Shown here piece after piece: positions 36,250-49,500 of a DNA stretch of 64,000 nt. The DNA lies in the NCBI RefSeq assembly GCF_000004075.3, contig NC_026659.2, forward strand, positions 28,848,272-28,912,271, read 5' to 3'. Under the pieces are notes generated by a model that made no database searches, had not been told where the DNA came from, and saw nothing but the letters and a program-made list of their open reading frames with translations. The stretch's first letter is position 1, and each line of letters opens with the position of its first letter. The position numbers and the translations under genes were made by a program. Source of the DNA: Cucumis sativus. Its lineage: Eukaryota; Streptophyta; Magnoliopsida; Cucurbitales; Cucurbitaceae.

Positions 36250-37618
36250 TCATATGATTTCCATTTCCTTTCTCTTGAGATGGTTGAAATCCATTTCTTT
36301 GGCTTTTATTCCTCTACATATAAAAGGCTTAAGCTTGTTCACATCAGATAATTTCACTGGTTTAAGCAAAAACTCCTCAGCTCCTTCTTCCAAACATCTG
36401 ATTCAACCAAAACTTAGTTCAGATTCAGAGATTCACATACATTTTCTGGTTTATCCTTTCAGATTTTGATATGCTAGCTTGAAATAATTATTATAAAAAA
36501 AAAAAAAAAAAAAAAAAAAGGTTGTTATTCTTGGTTTGTTCTATGAGTTTTCATCACCTGTTGATTCTTGATGGAACATTCTCAGAGGACATAATCACAA
36601 CAGGAATGTCTTTAAGTGAGTCAGATTCCTACAAAATCAGATGGAATTTTCTTTTTCAGATTTTGTGTTTGGAAGGAGATGGAGAAAGAATAAAACATTG
36701 CTTGGAAAGTGAAAACCCAACTAATTATTAAAAAAACAAAGCATATATATGTGTGTCTTGACTTGAAGAAGAAGAAGAAGAAGAAGAAGAAGAAGAAACT
36801 TGCCTTGATCTTTCTGAGAAGATCAAAGCCTGTCATCTCTGGCATACAATAATCTGTAATGATGAGATTAACTTCAATCTCCTGCAATGCAATATCAAAA
36901 GCTAAATTAATCAAACAATGCCTAAAAAAAACAAACAAACATCCAAATTAAGCTTGAATATATATATGGTACTTGATGATGTTGACGATGATCTTCAGGG
37001 GAAATAGGAGAACTGTGGTTGGTTCCATTTCTTTCTCTAACCAAACCCAGAAGCTCTAAAGCTTTGCTTCCAGAATCCACAACAGTAACTGTGAAAAAAA
37101 AAAAAAAAAAACAAATCAAGCTTGTTAAATCAATCATCTCTCAGCACAACCAATGACTAATTTCTAAGTGCGCTTGAATTGAAAGAGAAAAAAAAACCCA
37201 CTAAGGCTTTGGAAAGTCATTCCAATATAGCTCTGATTATTAACAGTATAATCGAGGAGAAAATTATAATTACATTGCAGTAGTTCATCCAATATCATGT
37301 TAAACTTAGCCAAAAGATTGGACAACAATCAGCACAAGATCCAGTAATGGACTAACAATAATTTGGGAAATTAAACCGCAGAGAATTATAGAGTATATAA
37401 AACTACGGATGAACCCAAATTAAAAGATAAAAAGAAAAAATGGAACATATATAAAAATCAGTCAAAGTTGTAGTGAAGAGCAGAAGAAGTAAGAAAAAGA
37501 GAGAGTTACCATTGAAGGAGGAAGTTTTGAGGAGCCTTTCAATGAGCTTCCTGTCAACAAGGCTGTCATCAACAGCCAAAACATGAAAGCGAGGCTGATC
37601 AGAAGAGAGAAGGGACAT
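36250..37618 (-). CDS. type-A two-component response regulator (ARR8/ARR9-like)
   Basis: Five coding exons on the minus strand: 37618..37510, 37088..36973, 36881..36804, 36628..36558, 36397..36250; 173 residues. This is a receiver domain with almost no output region, which defines type-A regulators. Residues 10-25 are [16 protein letters not shown] (acidic pair D17-D18). D85 in [13 protein letters not shown] is the phospho-acceptor, and K137 in [10 protein letters not shown] is the conserved lysine. [13 protein letters not shown] matches the ARR8/9 signature. By family knowledge it takes phosphate from HPt proteins and dampens cytokinin signalling. Intron 3 begins AAG/GCAAGT, a GC-AG intron, and the conserved KIK-ESDS junction leaves no GT alternative. 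A (TTC)n tract follows that donor directly. The tail after the receiver is short (about 30 residues, ending KRKEMEII), shorter than in ARR9. Confidence 0.93.
36495..36519 (+). repeat. poly-A run in ARR intron 4
   Basis: Twenty-five consecutive A residues (poly-T on the gene strand). Confidence 0.9.
36765..36797 (+). repeat. (GAA)11 microsatellite next to the ARR GC donor
   Basis: Eleven GAA units, read as (TTC)n on the gene strand, lying immediately after the intron 3 donor GCAAGT. Confidence 0.9.
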
Positions 37619-40600
37619 TATATTAATATATATCAAAGAAAGAAGAGGAAGGAAGAAGAAGAAGAAGAGGAAAGGGAAATTTGGTGGGAAGGAGAAGAAG
37701 GAGAGAGGATTTATAAATGAAATGGGGAAGAAAGAAGAAGAGATTGCGTGAGAAGAAGATATTATTATTAGAATGAGGAATTTGAGATATGGAGAAATCC
37801 TTACAAAATTTTGACAGTTTGGAAAGGAAGATCCCACAGATTTTGTTACATAATCTCTCTTTCTCTCCCCCCCCAACTCAATCCAACCCATATATTTTTC
37901 TTCTTTCAATTCATCAACAAAATAGTAAAATAATTTCTTTTGGACTTTTTTCCATTTGTGATCAATTATTTTATTCTTTGACTATTTTATATGTTTTTTT
38001 ATTTCCTCTCAAAACTAAACTATATTAATTAGTTGAGTTCATTCAGAAAGTCTATATTTTGACATGCATAGTTGGAATAACGATCAACTTTGTCAAATCC
38101 AAATTTGATTTGGAATTGAAAATCTTGATGATAATACAATGCAATTGAAATTCAAAAATAAAAAAATTGATTATGTCCAAATCAAATCAAGAGAAATAGA
38201 CTTTCTGTTTTAGTATAGAAGGAATAATAATAATAATAAATACATGTCATTTCATTTCATTTCTTATATATTTTACCCAATCATGAACTATTAATTACTT
38301 TAATTTGATGACACTAATCCCTTCTGTTCCTTTTAAACTTTTAGGGTAATTAATCATTAACTTGGGATTTACATTGAAATCTATCATTATTATGGTTCAA
38401 TCATATATCTTATTTTCTACCATATTTATATTTAATATTTGGTGATGGGTAGAACTTTGTGATCCCTTTAATCGATCTTTAAGCACATGCACTCGCCATC
38501 CACATTCTGAGCTCCAATTTCATTTGGATTTTATTTTCCCAAATTATTGAGATTCTTCTGATCAATTTTAGATTTTTAACAATTCCTTTTTTCCATTTTT
38601 CCAAATTAGTTTTGCATCCACATAAAAACAAATTTTAATTCCTTTAACCATATCTCCAAAAATAATATACGAAATAAAATCTCTGCCACCTCACGTTTAT
38701 TCATCCACATTTATCTCTTTTCTTTAAATATAAAATTATAAAATAAAATTCATGGATTTCTTTTTCCACTTTATAGTTTTACTTCATATATAATTAAAAT
38801 GATTCAGATGAACTTTGTAATTTTTCTTTTATATATATAATGTGGGCTAAAATGTTCATACTCAACTGGGGTGGTGAATAAACTTTGAGACTCTCCATCT
38901 AAAAATGAAAGTCACCATTTCATTTAGTTTCACTATAAAAAAATGATGAAGTGGATATCAATTTTATTATTCTGCCTTCCTTCCAGTACCCTCTCTTTAA
39001 TTTGTACAATTGATTCCCCACACCTTATCTTTTGTACCATTATTTACCTTTTTTCTATCTCAAAGAACATGTGTTTGATTATAATAATTTCCTCTTTCTT
39101 TCCCAATATCTTTTCTATCTCTCCTTTTACATCCAACACCCTTACATTTCTATTTTTAGAAATCCACATGTGATGAAATATTGTGATACATATATTCTCA
39201 TTACCATTGTTTTCAAATATATCTATTCCCTAAACTTTATTGTATCTAATAATTACATCATCTACTAACAATAATTGTATCAATTTGTTGAACTATGAAC
39301 TTTTTCATATAAGAGTGTTCGTTTACACCCGTCAACATTGTATCACACTTACAATCAAATCAATTTAAACTTTTAAGCCTTTATATTTGAATTAATTTAG
39401 ACTCCCAGTTATGGTTAGGATTTCCTATGAAAAATTTCTAATCACCCATTTTATAAAGAAAAATATTTAGTACATTTTTTACCAAATTGTTCATTCAAAA
39501 CTTGTCAGGTAGATGATCCAAAGTTCAACCCATTTCAAGTCTATGATGAAAATTTAGGCAGAAGAAAATATGAGACCCAAGTCTAATTTAAGCCCAAGCC
39601 CAAAAATATCAATCAAAAGAGATGAGATCATTTTTTTTCCACATAAAGTTAATAATTCATTGTTTTTATTTTGATTAAATTACAAATTCAGTCTCAAACT
39701 TTCATGTCTGTGTTAAATTGGATAATAACATAGAATATATTCAACATTTTTCTTTTATGAAAAAATAAATTTATTCAAAACAACGAAATTAAAAGTTCAA
39801 TATTTTATTACCGCAAAAGTTAACTATATAACTATATGTTTAATAGAGACTAGATTTCTAACCTAATTAACATTTTCTTTATATATTATCATACTTTATT
39901 TTTAATAATAATAATTTTAAAAAAAGGTTGTAAATTAATTAGTTAATGGATTTTGATGACTACTATTTTGTTTGCTTTATCTTATAAATATTTTTAAAAT
40001 TAAATTATGGAAGCATTTACATTTTAAGAAAACATTCATTTTTCTTTTAAACAAAGTATATTGTTGGAGGGCAATGAAATAATAACACCCAATTATTCGT
40101 TGTTACTTCAATTAAATCTTATAATTAATTTGGAAAATAAGTCAACTAAGACTGCTAGAAGATAATTTAAAGCATTTGATGAGAGGAATTGAAATCATAA
40201 TAGGTTTTTTTCTTCTTCTTCTTCTTAATAATAATAATAACAATAAACAAGGGTTTCATATATATGCACATGTATTATGTGGTTGAATCTAAAAGATCTT
40301 GGGATATATATGGTTTTAATACCTAAGCCATTCAATCAAGATAAGATGAATTAGCTTTTATTCTTCCACTCATGTCTTCCATTGCTTTAATAGATATGCA
40401 ATTCCTTCCAACTTAGGGGCTCTTCAGTAAATTAAATTACATTTAATAATTATGTCTCTCGTTTGGCTGCAACCATTTATAATTTTAACAACTAAACTAC
40501 AGCGTTGAAAATTACGGTGTAATCAAAACACTATAATTAAGTCATTTTTTTAATGGTGGATTATTAAAAGTCTATTTTCCTAGCGGCCAAACTTTACCTC

Positions 40601-41010
40601 TATATTCTTTTAAGAAGGTACAGAAACGTCTATTCTTAAGCCATTGCATTGCAAATTGATTTGACTGTGTTAAAATGGATGGATAAAGGAGAAAATTTTA
40701 ATTCTCCATTTTTATTTTTGTTAGGAAGGAAATTTATATTAAAAAACGCCACACACATGAAAAAATTAGGAGAGTCACCCATTGCAATAATTAAGATCAC
40801 AACTATTGTCCACTCAAGAAACAAGGTCAGCCACATATCAATATTCAAACAACACACGGCCTACTTTGCTTAAGAACCACTTTTATCAGCTCTACAACGT
40901 TATAAATGGAAGAGAGACAAAAATTAAGAGAAAAGAAAAGGAAAAAAATTGGACCCATGTAGCGCTTTGCCAATTGTCTAATCTCTTCACCCTTTCACTT
41001 ATATTATATA

Positions 41011-41058
<48 letters not shown>

Positions 41059-41352
41059 GTAGATATAATAAAGCAAATGTATCAAATATATAAAAATGGT
41101 GTTTGTCTAAGATTCATACACAAATATGCAACCTATAATATGGATGCTAATTAATTTTTCGATTAACCAGAATTATATAATGATCACATCCCAATAATTA
41201 GAGGAAGAAAAAACATTCCAATGACACAAACCAATTAGGGACATCTAAATGAACTCAAACTCTACCAATTAACTAGTAAGGAAAACAGAGATTATAATTT
41301 AATTAAATATATTCTCTCTCTAATAATCATATCCTACAATATTAATTATTCT
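37619..41352. other. ARR promoter side and intergenic DNA, no gene seen
   Basis: 37619-37760 is purine-rich leader of the response regulator. 38000-41352 is A/T-rich with no family-like frame. It includes the compound microsatellite at 41011-41058 and the 3' flank of the NPF gene. Confidence 0.5.
41011..41058 (+). repeat. compound (TG)n(AG)n microsatellite
   Basis: An AT-rich stretch passes into about 11 TG units and then about 13 AG units, 300 bases past the NPF stop. Confidence 0.92.
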
Positions 41353-44300
41353 TCAAATCATATCATCCCCATAGCAGCCATTAATATTATTACTGTTCTT
41401 CACATCATCATCATCACCACTAATTGATCGTCTATTCCCTCCAGCTCTTTTGTACACAAACCCATTGGCAATCCAAACATACCCACACAAATTCAACGCG
41501 CTCAATGCAGCCAATACCCAGTAAAAGTAATGTAGATTTGAACGGTTCAGATTGTCTTCCAGCCATCTCCCCCCGCTCCCAGCCTGGACAACCGAGATGA
41601 TCGCGCTGCTCAGGAAGTTTCCAACCCCGATGATGCTTATGTATGCCGCTGCACCTAAGCTCCTCATGAATTCGGGCATTTGGTCGTAGAAAAGTTCTTG
41701 GAGACCGATTATGGCGAAGGCATCCGACACACCGCACAGCATGTACTGTGGGATTAGCCACCAGATCGTCATTGGAACCGTTGCTTTTGGGGTGTCGCTG
41801 AGGCCATGCTCGGCTGCAATGGTTACCCTTTTGGCCTCTACCAAGGCGGACACGCCCATGGTGAAGATGGAGATGAATAGGCCCATTCCTATTCTTTGTA
41901 GCACTGTTATGCCTGTGTGAGTAAGGTAATAAAAAAATCGAGTCTAAGTTTTGAATCAAAATACATTTATAATTAATGCGTCAATTAACAAAACATAACT
42001 TCAAAGGATAGATATACTCATTTCTTTTCATTATATATTAATTGCACAAATATGTATTTTAGCAGGTCATATTAGTTTTAGAAATGACAAAAGATATATG
42101 AAGTCAAAAGGTGAATGTTAAATTTATAAATTTAACGGCAAAGCAAAAAGAATGATATAAAATTAGAACTGTCCATAATCGAATAATTTATAGAAGCAGT
42201 GTAACTTGTTTAAAATTATGAATTTAGCATATAGTTTTAATTTATAGGATTAGGTAGGCCTATAATTTAAAAATCTAAATTTGATTCATATAGCTTGGAC
42301 CCTAGTTGTAACTAGTTGGTCACTACCTACATAAATTTAGTCATACCTCACATGCGTTTTTTTTCCCATTTTCATGATAGTGAACTCATCCTTTCTATTT
42401 GACTCACTATATATACCAGTTTATTTCTCTCCTCATTGAGCATTTACTATGCTTGTTAATAATTGATATTATATCAAATTTTAGGGAAGCGTTGATTTTT
42501 TTTTTTAAAAAAAAAATTGTATTCTTAATTAAAGCTAAGATGTCAAAAGTATTTGTAAAATTTAACCAAATCATAGAAACCAAAACCATACAATCAATCC
42601 AAATTTGCAATATATATTCAAACACTGAAGATTAATTTTATATATGAAAAAAAAAAAAAGTAGTTACCGGAGTGGTGGCCTGTAAAGTTTCTGGCGGCGG
42701 GGACAAAAACGCGGTCGTAGAAGAGGACGGTAAGAAGGATGGTGAGGCCGACGACACCTTGAAGAGATGCCGGCGGGAGCTGAAAGTGGGGGCCGACAGA
42801 GCGGAGCATGGTCGAGCCTTGCTTCGTGAAGAAGGTATGGATCTGAGCTTGCACCACTGCAAACATTAAGCAACTGACCCACACCGGAATCAGCCGCACC
42901 ACCAACTTTACCTCCTCCACCTCCTCCACCGTGCTCAGCCGCCAGGGGTCTCGCTTCTTCCTGGCCTCGTCCTCTTTGTCTATCAACGTCGCCTTATCCA
43001 AAATCCTGCTAGAAATGAATAATAATCATTAAAAATGCAAAGATTAAAAAACATAACAAAAAAAATGTATTAACTATCCCTAAACTACGCTATGTTAGCG
43101 GGTACATCAAGCTTTGAACATAGACAAATCTACTCATCAAGTAAATTATTACAAAATATGTCCCACACGTCAAGTTCTTCATTGATTAACCTTTAGAAAC
43201 TAAAAGAACTTTAAATATGAAAGTCTGTAAACTGAAAATTGATCAATGTATTAAAAGAGAGAGAGAGAGAAAGGGTTGACCCTTGAAGTAAAATTGAGAG
43301 AGAAGGATACCTGAATTGGTTTGTGCGAGCCAAAGTCATAAGATTGTGTTCACCTTCCGCATCATTTTTGGCGCGGTTGTCTTCCTCGTAACATATTCTC
43401 CATCCATTGCGCGTCTCATCCACGCGCCACTTCCTCGCTGCCGCCACCACCACCTGAGCGATTCTCGTCAACGGACTTCCAACCGGAACTTGGCGTCTGT
43501 ACTTCTTCACTCCGGCCAAAAATAGAATTATCGCCGCCGCCAATACTCCGGCTAGAATTCCAAAACTTAGTCCCCATCCGATATTATCCTATGTAATTTA
43601 GAAGGAAAAAAACTGAGTTTATTATATATTTGTTAAATTGGAGTTGATTTATATTTTAATTATAATAGAAGATAAGAGAAACTAATATAATATTATTTGT
43701 ATATAAATGTATGCAACTTTTTGATAATCACCTAATAAAATATATTTTTTTAAATCTCACTCTTTTAAAAAACATTCATAAATATATAGTACAATGTCCT
43801 AAAAAAATATTTTCATCGTTTTTTTTCTTTTTCTTAGGGTTAGAAATACTTAAGTTCCATTTTAATTATTGGTGAAGTACCATTTTTAAAAAATAAAAAA
43901 ATCAATTCAAATAGGCTCTCCAAATTATTTTATTTCTCTTATAGAAAATAAAAATGATGTGAATAGGAGATTTCTTTCTACTACAAATTCAACTTTAGTC
44001 ATACCCCACTAGACTTGTTAAGGAAGAATTATATGTGGGTAGCTAAGTAATTCAATACATATTATTATTAGAAAAAAATGGAAACATAATCTCTGAATTA
44101 ATTTATGTCACATCACCTTCACACTAAAGGAACTAAATAAAATTATTAAAAGACTTAATTTTTTTAGAAAAATAAAATAAAAAACCAAAAGGACACAAAC
44201 ATTATTAATTTGAGTTATTTATTTTGAAAATATATAAAATTGAAAGATACCTTTAAAAATTGATTATTGAATGTTGCATCCTATATTTAATTGTAAGAAA

Positions 44301-45326
44301 TATATGTAGATATAGTGTAGTGATGTATGGTTTTGTAATGAAAAACGACCAGCTTTTCTTTGACATTGATTTGTGATAAGAAAGAGGTTTGAATTTCAGT
44401 TAGATTATTAAATTAAACAAATAAAATAAAAGAAAGACAAAAATAATAAAAACAAATTTCAAAAAACAAAAAACAAAAAACAAAAAACAAAAATCGATAC
44501 CTGAACGTAAATAACCACAAAGACAGCGAAAGTGGAGCCCCCCACAAGGCCCACATACCACCAATTAAAGAACGAACTTTTCTTCTTCCTCTCCTCCGGC
44601 GACTCCTCATCAAACTGATCGGCCGCGAACGTCTGCACACATGGCCGGTGACCCCCTTGTCCCACCGATAAAATGTACAGTCCCAAGAAAAAAACTGCCT
44701 TCCGCTGATTGTCTCCCACCACAGTCGCCGATACCGTCAACACCATCATTCCAATAAAGAATATGAGGGAGGCTATGATTATGGTTTTGAACCGGCCGAG
44801 TAGCGAGTCAGCAACGAAGGCGCCAAGTAATGGGAACACGGCGGAGACCCCGACCCAGTTATTGACTTGCTTTGCCGCCACGCCCAGTGGTTCGTGGAAG
44901 ACAGTGGTGAAGTACATGATGAGGTTGCTGGACAAGCCGATAGAGGCAAATTGTTCGGCAACCTCCACGACTTTCCGAAATGAAAATCAATCAGAATAAA
45001 AATAAATATGACACGACAGTTCATTTAACTCTCGCGTGTTGTAGTTAAAAAAAGGAATTAAATGTTGTCAATTATATATATATTTTTTTAAGAAAAGAAA
45101 AAAATAAACAAGAAGTATATAGATTCGGTTTTGAGCAAGAGCAGTGGATTAGAGATTGAAAAAGAAATAAAAAGAAATAGAGAGTTGTAGTACATATTAT
45201 GAAGATGGCTGCTTTCCATCCGCCTCCAGGACGTACTGTGGGACTGTTGGAAGCGGTAGGGTGATCGGGGAATTTGTTGGGAAGGTTGATGATAGGGACG
45301 TTGTTGGGAGATTTTTGTTTCTCCAT
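41353..45326 (-). CDS. NPF5: NRT1/PTR family (NPF) transporter, subfamily 5-like
   Basis: Five coding exons on the minus strand: 45326..45194, 44970..44501, 43588..43311, 43005..42668, 41912..41353; 592 residues, typical NPF length. It is a 12-helix MFS protein of the plasma membrane or tonoplast that co-transports nitrate, peptides or hormones with protons. Visible signatures are VNNWVGVSAVFPLLGAFVAD, LSVGQGGHRPCVQTFAADQF, FFNWWYVGLVGGS, the long charged central loop (KATLIDKEDEARKKRDPWRL), and IPQYMLCGVSDAFAIIGLQE. In helix 1 the proton-coupling ExxER/K motif reads E47-V-A-E50-Q51, so the last basic residue is replaced by glutamine. The substrate cannot be read from sequence. Its place between the SNF2 and GH2 genes suggests the orthologue of At3g54450 (NPF5.4). 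Confidence 0.94.
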
Positions 45327-45426
45327 GGGAAGGTATTAATATATGAATTTGCAGGGAAGAAACCAAGTGTTGAGAGGTATATATATACACTCTTTCTAAG
45401 AGCTTCAAATTAATCACCTTTTGCTT

Positions 45427-45482
45427 TCTCTCTCTCTCTCTTTCTCTCTCTCTCTCACACACACACACACATATATATATAT
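45427..45482 (+). repeat. compound (TC)n(AC)n(AT)n microsatellite
   Basis: About 15 TC units with one interruption, then about 9 AC and about 6 AT units, 100 bases upstream of the NPF start codon. Confidence 0.92.
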
Positions 45483-46546
45483 TAAATTGGTTCTTTCCAT
45501 ATTGAAAAAATATTTACTTTTTTTCTGAAGCCCACCAATGTGAATCAAAGAAGATTGCGGTAAAAAAGAAATATTCCTAAGGGACGTTTCACCGAATCAT
45601 GAAGTGAAATAAAGTAAAAGTAATTTGCAATATTATGCTTGAATTTCAATAAATGTTAAAAAATATTGATTGAAATTGACTATATCATTTTAGGCCGTGA
45701 TAGTAAATAAAATCTTGATTTAAATAGAATAAATAAAGAGAAGGAAGGGATGTCCAAAATATAATTTGCCTTTTTGGAGGTACCTTAAGTTTGAGTCGTC
45801 AGCTAAAAAGAAAAGAAAGAGATGTTAAACAAAAAGGAATTCTGAGTCGGTTAGAGAGAGAAACAGATAAAATTATTGAGAGAGGTAACACACAAAACTA
45901 AACTATTGCTGCTCCACTTCTTAATAATTATATATTGTGTTGGCTAAAACATTAAATTAGAACCATTTTTTTTTAACAATGAAGAAAAATAATATACTTT
46001 GAAAATTAAGGCAAAACTTACAAAAGTGTAATAACCAAAGTTGATGTTTACCTATCATATATGTTAGAACCAAATAGTATCAAATTGAGCTCATTAGAGT
46101 AAAAACAAAAAGAAAAACTTGAAGTTTGAGGTTCAATCATTTCACCTTCCATATTGTTTAAAAGAGAAAAACATGAATGGTAATTAGAATAAGTTAATGG
46201 AAGCTAATGTAACTGTACTTTCTTTTGTTTCTAATGTGTATATTAGATAGCATTTTGGTTAAAGTCATCAGTTATTTTTGCATTAATGTGGCCGATAATG
46301 AAGTTTTATGCTCCTCTCTCTCCTTACATCCCTCTTCTCATTTGTTTGGAGTTGAAGAAGAAGGATGCAAGTAACGGATAAGTAACGACAACGACATGCC
46401 GTAGGGAGAGCTTGGAATTAGGGACAAAAATGAAAGAGATCAAACTAAAAATATATTCTTTTGATTAATTAAAAAAGCAAACCTAGGGAGCACTTCATCT
46501 TTATGTTAGCTTACCATAATTATTGAAAACTCATGGAATAAACTTA

Positions 46547-46548
<2 letters not shown>

Positions 46549-46582
<34 letters not shown>
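46549..46582 (+). repeat. (AT)n microsatellite
   Basis: Seventeen AT units in intergenic DNA. Confidence 0.92.
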
Positions 46583-46584
<2 letters not shown>

Positions 46585-49500
46585 GTATCTGTGAATAAAA
46601 GCTTAAAAAATCTATACTGTTTAATTTGTCCAATCATACTTGTATTAAGAAATGGTGAGATTTTGAACAAAGTTTGAATTAGCCATTAACGAAAAAAATG
46701 TATCTAATTGTTATTAAATTATATGTGATCAGATGAAATTTAGACAAGTGTTTTCAAGTAAAAGATAAAAAGAAAATTATAACACCTCTTTGAAAAGACT
46801 AATATTTTAAATGGTAAGTATAGTCCATGAACATGAAGTTCATTGGGTGGAGTTTTTTTTGTAGGGCTTTTACATGAATAATGGTGTCTTGTCCTTTTAT
46901 AGGAAATTTGAAAGAAAAATATAAAGTTATTTGAAAGTTTATTATGGAAGTGAGGTGGTTTTTCTTAACCACATTAATTACAAGTTGTCTTAATTCTCAA
47001 AACACAATTTCATTTTAAATACATTTAACTTAACAACCAATTTCAATGGATAGTATATGCATGTCAATGAGCAGTATTATATTCATAAATAGATACTCTT
47101 TTATGAAAGGAGTCATTACTCAGTTTGATTTTGTTATTTTTTCCAATAAAAATTAAATATATAAAGTAATACTAATCATTTGTTAGGTTAGGTTGATTAA
47201 ACATTTTTACATACCCTTCCACATACATATATTTAAAATTTTCTAATTTCATATAAAATCAATAGAATAATTTATTTTTAATTTCATAAAAAGAACACAG
47301 TATTAAAACAAGGAATTTTTTTTTGAAGCAATATCAATTTACATACATGTGTTAAACTCGAGAAGAAAAAATCATTAACATGCCACTAATGATGTTTACC
47401 TTAGCTTTTAGGTTTGATTTTCTTCATAATTTTCATATCATATTTCAAATAAAACTCTATCTTTATTAAATATAAGTTCGTGATAAAACTCTATGATTAT
47501 ATAATAAGTTTGTGATTTGTGCATAACAAATTTGAGTAATAATAAGAATGAAAATATATTTTAAAAAAATGGTGTCATGGTTAGTGGGGAAGGGGGAAAT
47601 GGTGGAAGACTTAAGTTATGATTAAATTTATATAAAATTGAAGTAAAAGATAAATAAGTGACCTCCAATCCATAGTTTTCAACTTTACAAAGATATTAAT
47701 TATTACATATTGATTAGATTAATTTTCTTAACTTTGATCTTTGAATATATGTGGGGGAATTGCCGACTTTCCTCAATGGAGTATCATAATCATGGTAATT
47801 AAGAACTTTAAGTTTTTAAATAAACACCAACACAATAAAAAATCTCTCTCTAGGGAGGACATAGTTTTTTTCTAGGGATAATTTATTGCAAATAATATAG
47901 GTTATCATAGTATTACAATTTTTTTTTAAAAAAAAAAAATTGTAATATATATAATTAAAAATTTAATAATACAGATTAGGTAAGTTTTTCCATTAAAAAG
48001 AAACAATTAAAATTAGCTAATGATATATCAAAAATGGAATGTTGGATACTTTAATAATTTACCCTAAAAAGTAAAAATAGGAGAGTGGAGTGGAACCCAA
48101 CCCAACTTTACCAAAATATATCGTTGATTTGACAAATCTTCATATAGGAATTTGAGATTTGCCTGCTTTTAAATACTTAATTATTCTCAAAATCAACAAA
48201 TTAACAAATAGCTATTCCTATATATAAAAAAAAATATATGGCCATTAATTAACCAAAGAGTTAATTACGTATTTATTTATAAAATTGTGAAAAAAAGAGG
48301 CTCTGCAAATTGCATCAAAATTTAACCTAAACTTTTAATTTGATCAAATTCCATTAAATCAAATAAATGTTTGCAAAATATATGTACTATATGGGTAAGT
48401 AGTTGATAAGATTTTAAAGAAAACGACATTATTATATTAAATCTATTAATTGAAAGTTTTAAACTTTAGCAAAGTTATTCAATAATTTATTATTTGTACA
48501 CTCGTCAAACTTTTCTTTTGGGGTGCAAAACTTTATCTTGTTTCCTATTGACTAGTTTATGAAAACAAAATTTACATTCCTTCCCAAGAGGTGATGAAAT
48601 TAAGAAAAAATATACTCAATCAAGTTTGAAGTCAAAATTTGATAATTAATATTCATAGACGTGACAACCAAAATTCATAATTTTGTATAAATATTTATAA
48701 TACAAACTAAGGAATAGTTTTCTGTTACCAAACTTTAAGTGGATGGAAATATATAAATGAAAAAAAAAAAGTGTAGATATGTAGTAGAGGAATGAGGCCA
48801 AAATATGATGTGAATGTGAAGATCACAACACTTATATACCACATCATATTCATGTCTAACCAAATAAAATGAATTTCCTAAAAAGTACCATCTATATGTG
48901 TGGACTGTGAATAAAATATTGGTCACATATGGCATTCAAATATATTAATTAGTATATCATATAATTATGCAATATAATTAGCTAATTAATGGATTATAGT
49001 TTATTGTAAAATAAATAAATTTTCATTACCATCGTCTGCCTTAGGTTAGCAATACGTGATAATTAGACTTAAGTTGTTAAAGTTCCATTAAACAAACTTA
49101 ATTAACTTTTGTAGTAGTAATTCCTTTTTTTAAAAAACTGTCCACCATTTAGCCGAAATTTTTGGTGATTATTTTTGCCATTTACTCTGCTGATTCACAA
49201 AAACACTTAATTTGTGTTCCTCTTTTTGTTTATTAATTTGACTTTGTGTTAAATTTACGTAATTTGATTAAGGTTGGTTCATAGAGCAGTAAAAGGAAAT
49301 TAATTAAGCTATTTCAACTTCCTTTCTTTATTTAATATATATACATGATAGAAATGTGTTACGAACTTTTTTATTAAGTTGACAGGCTCATTAATTAATG
49401 TGTAAGCTAAATTATCTGACTTTGAAATGTAATTTTTTTTTTAATCTATTGACCTATTAAGGCTTGATTAAATATCACTTTGAGCACATATTAGATATAA

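Noticed and set aside
37403-37909. 168-codon minus-strand frame overlapping the response regulator start
   Set aside because: It is exon 1 of the regulator read into UTR and intron; the upstream part is polyserine/phenylalanine from purine-rich leader DNA.
41432-41959. 175-codon minus-strand frame over the last NPF exon
   Set aside because: It is a shadow of the NPF exon in another frame with H/R-rich composition.
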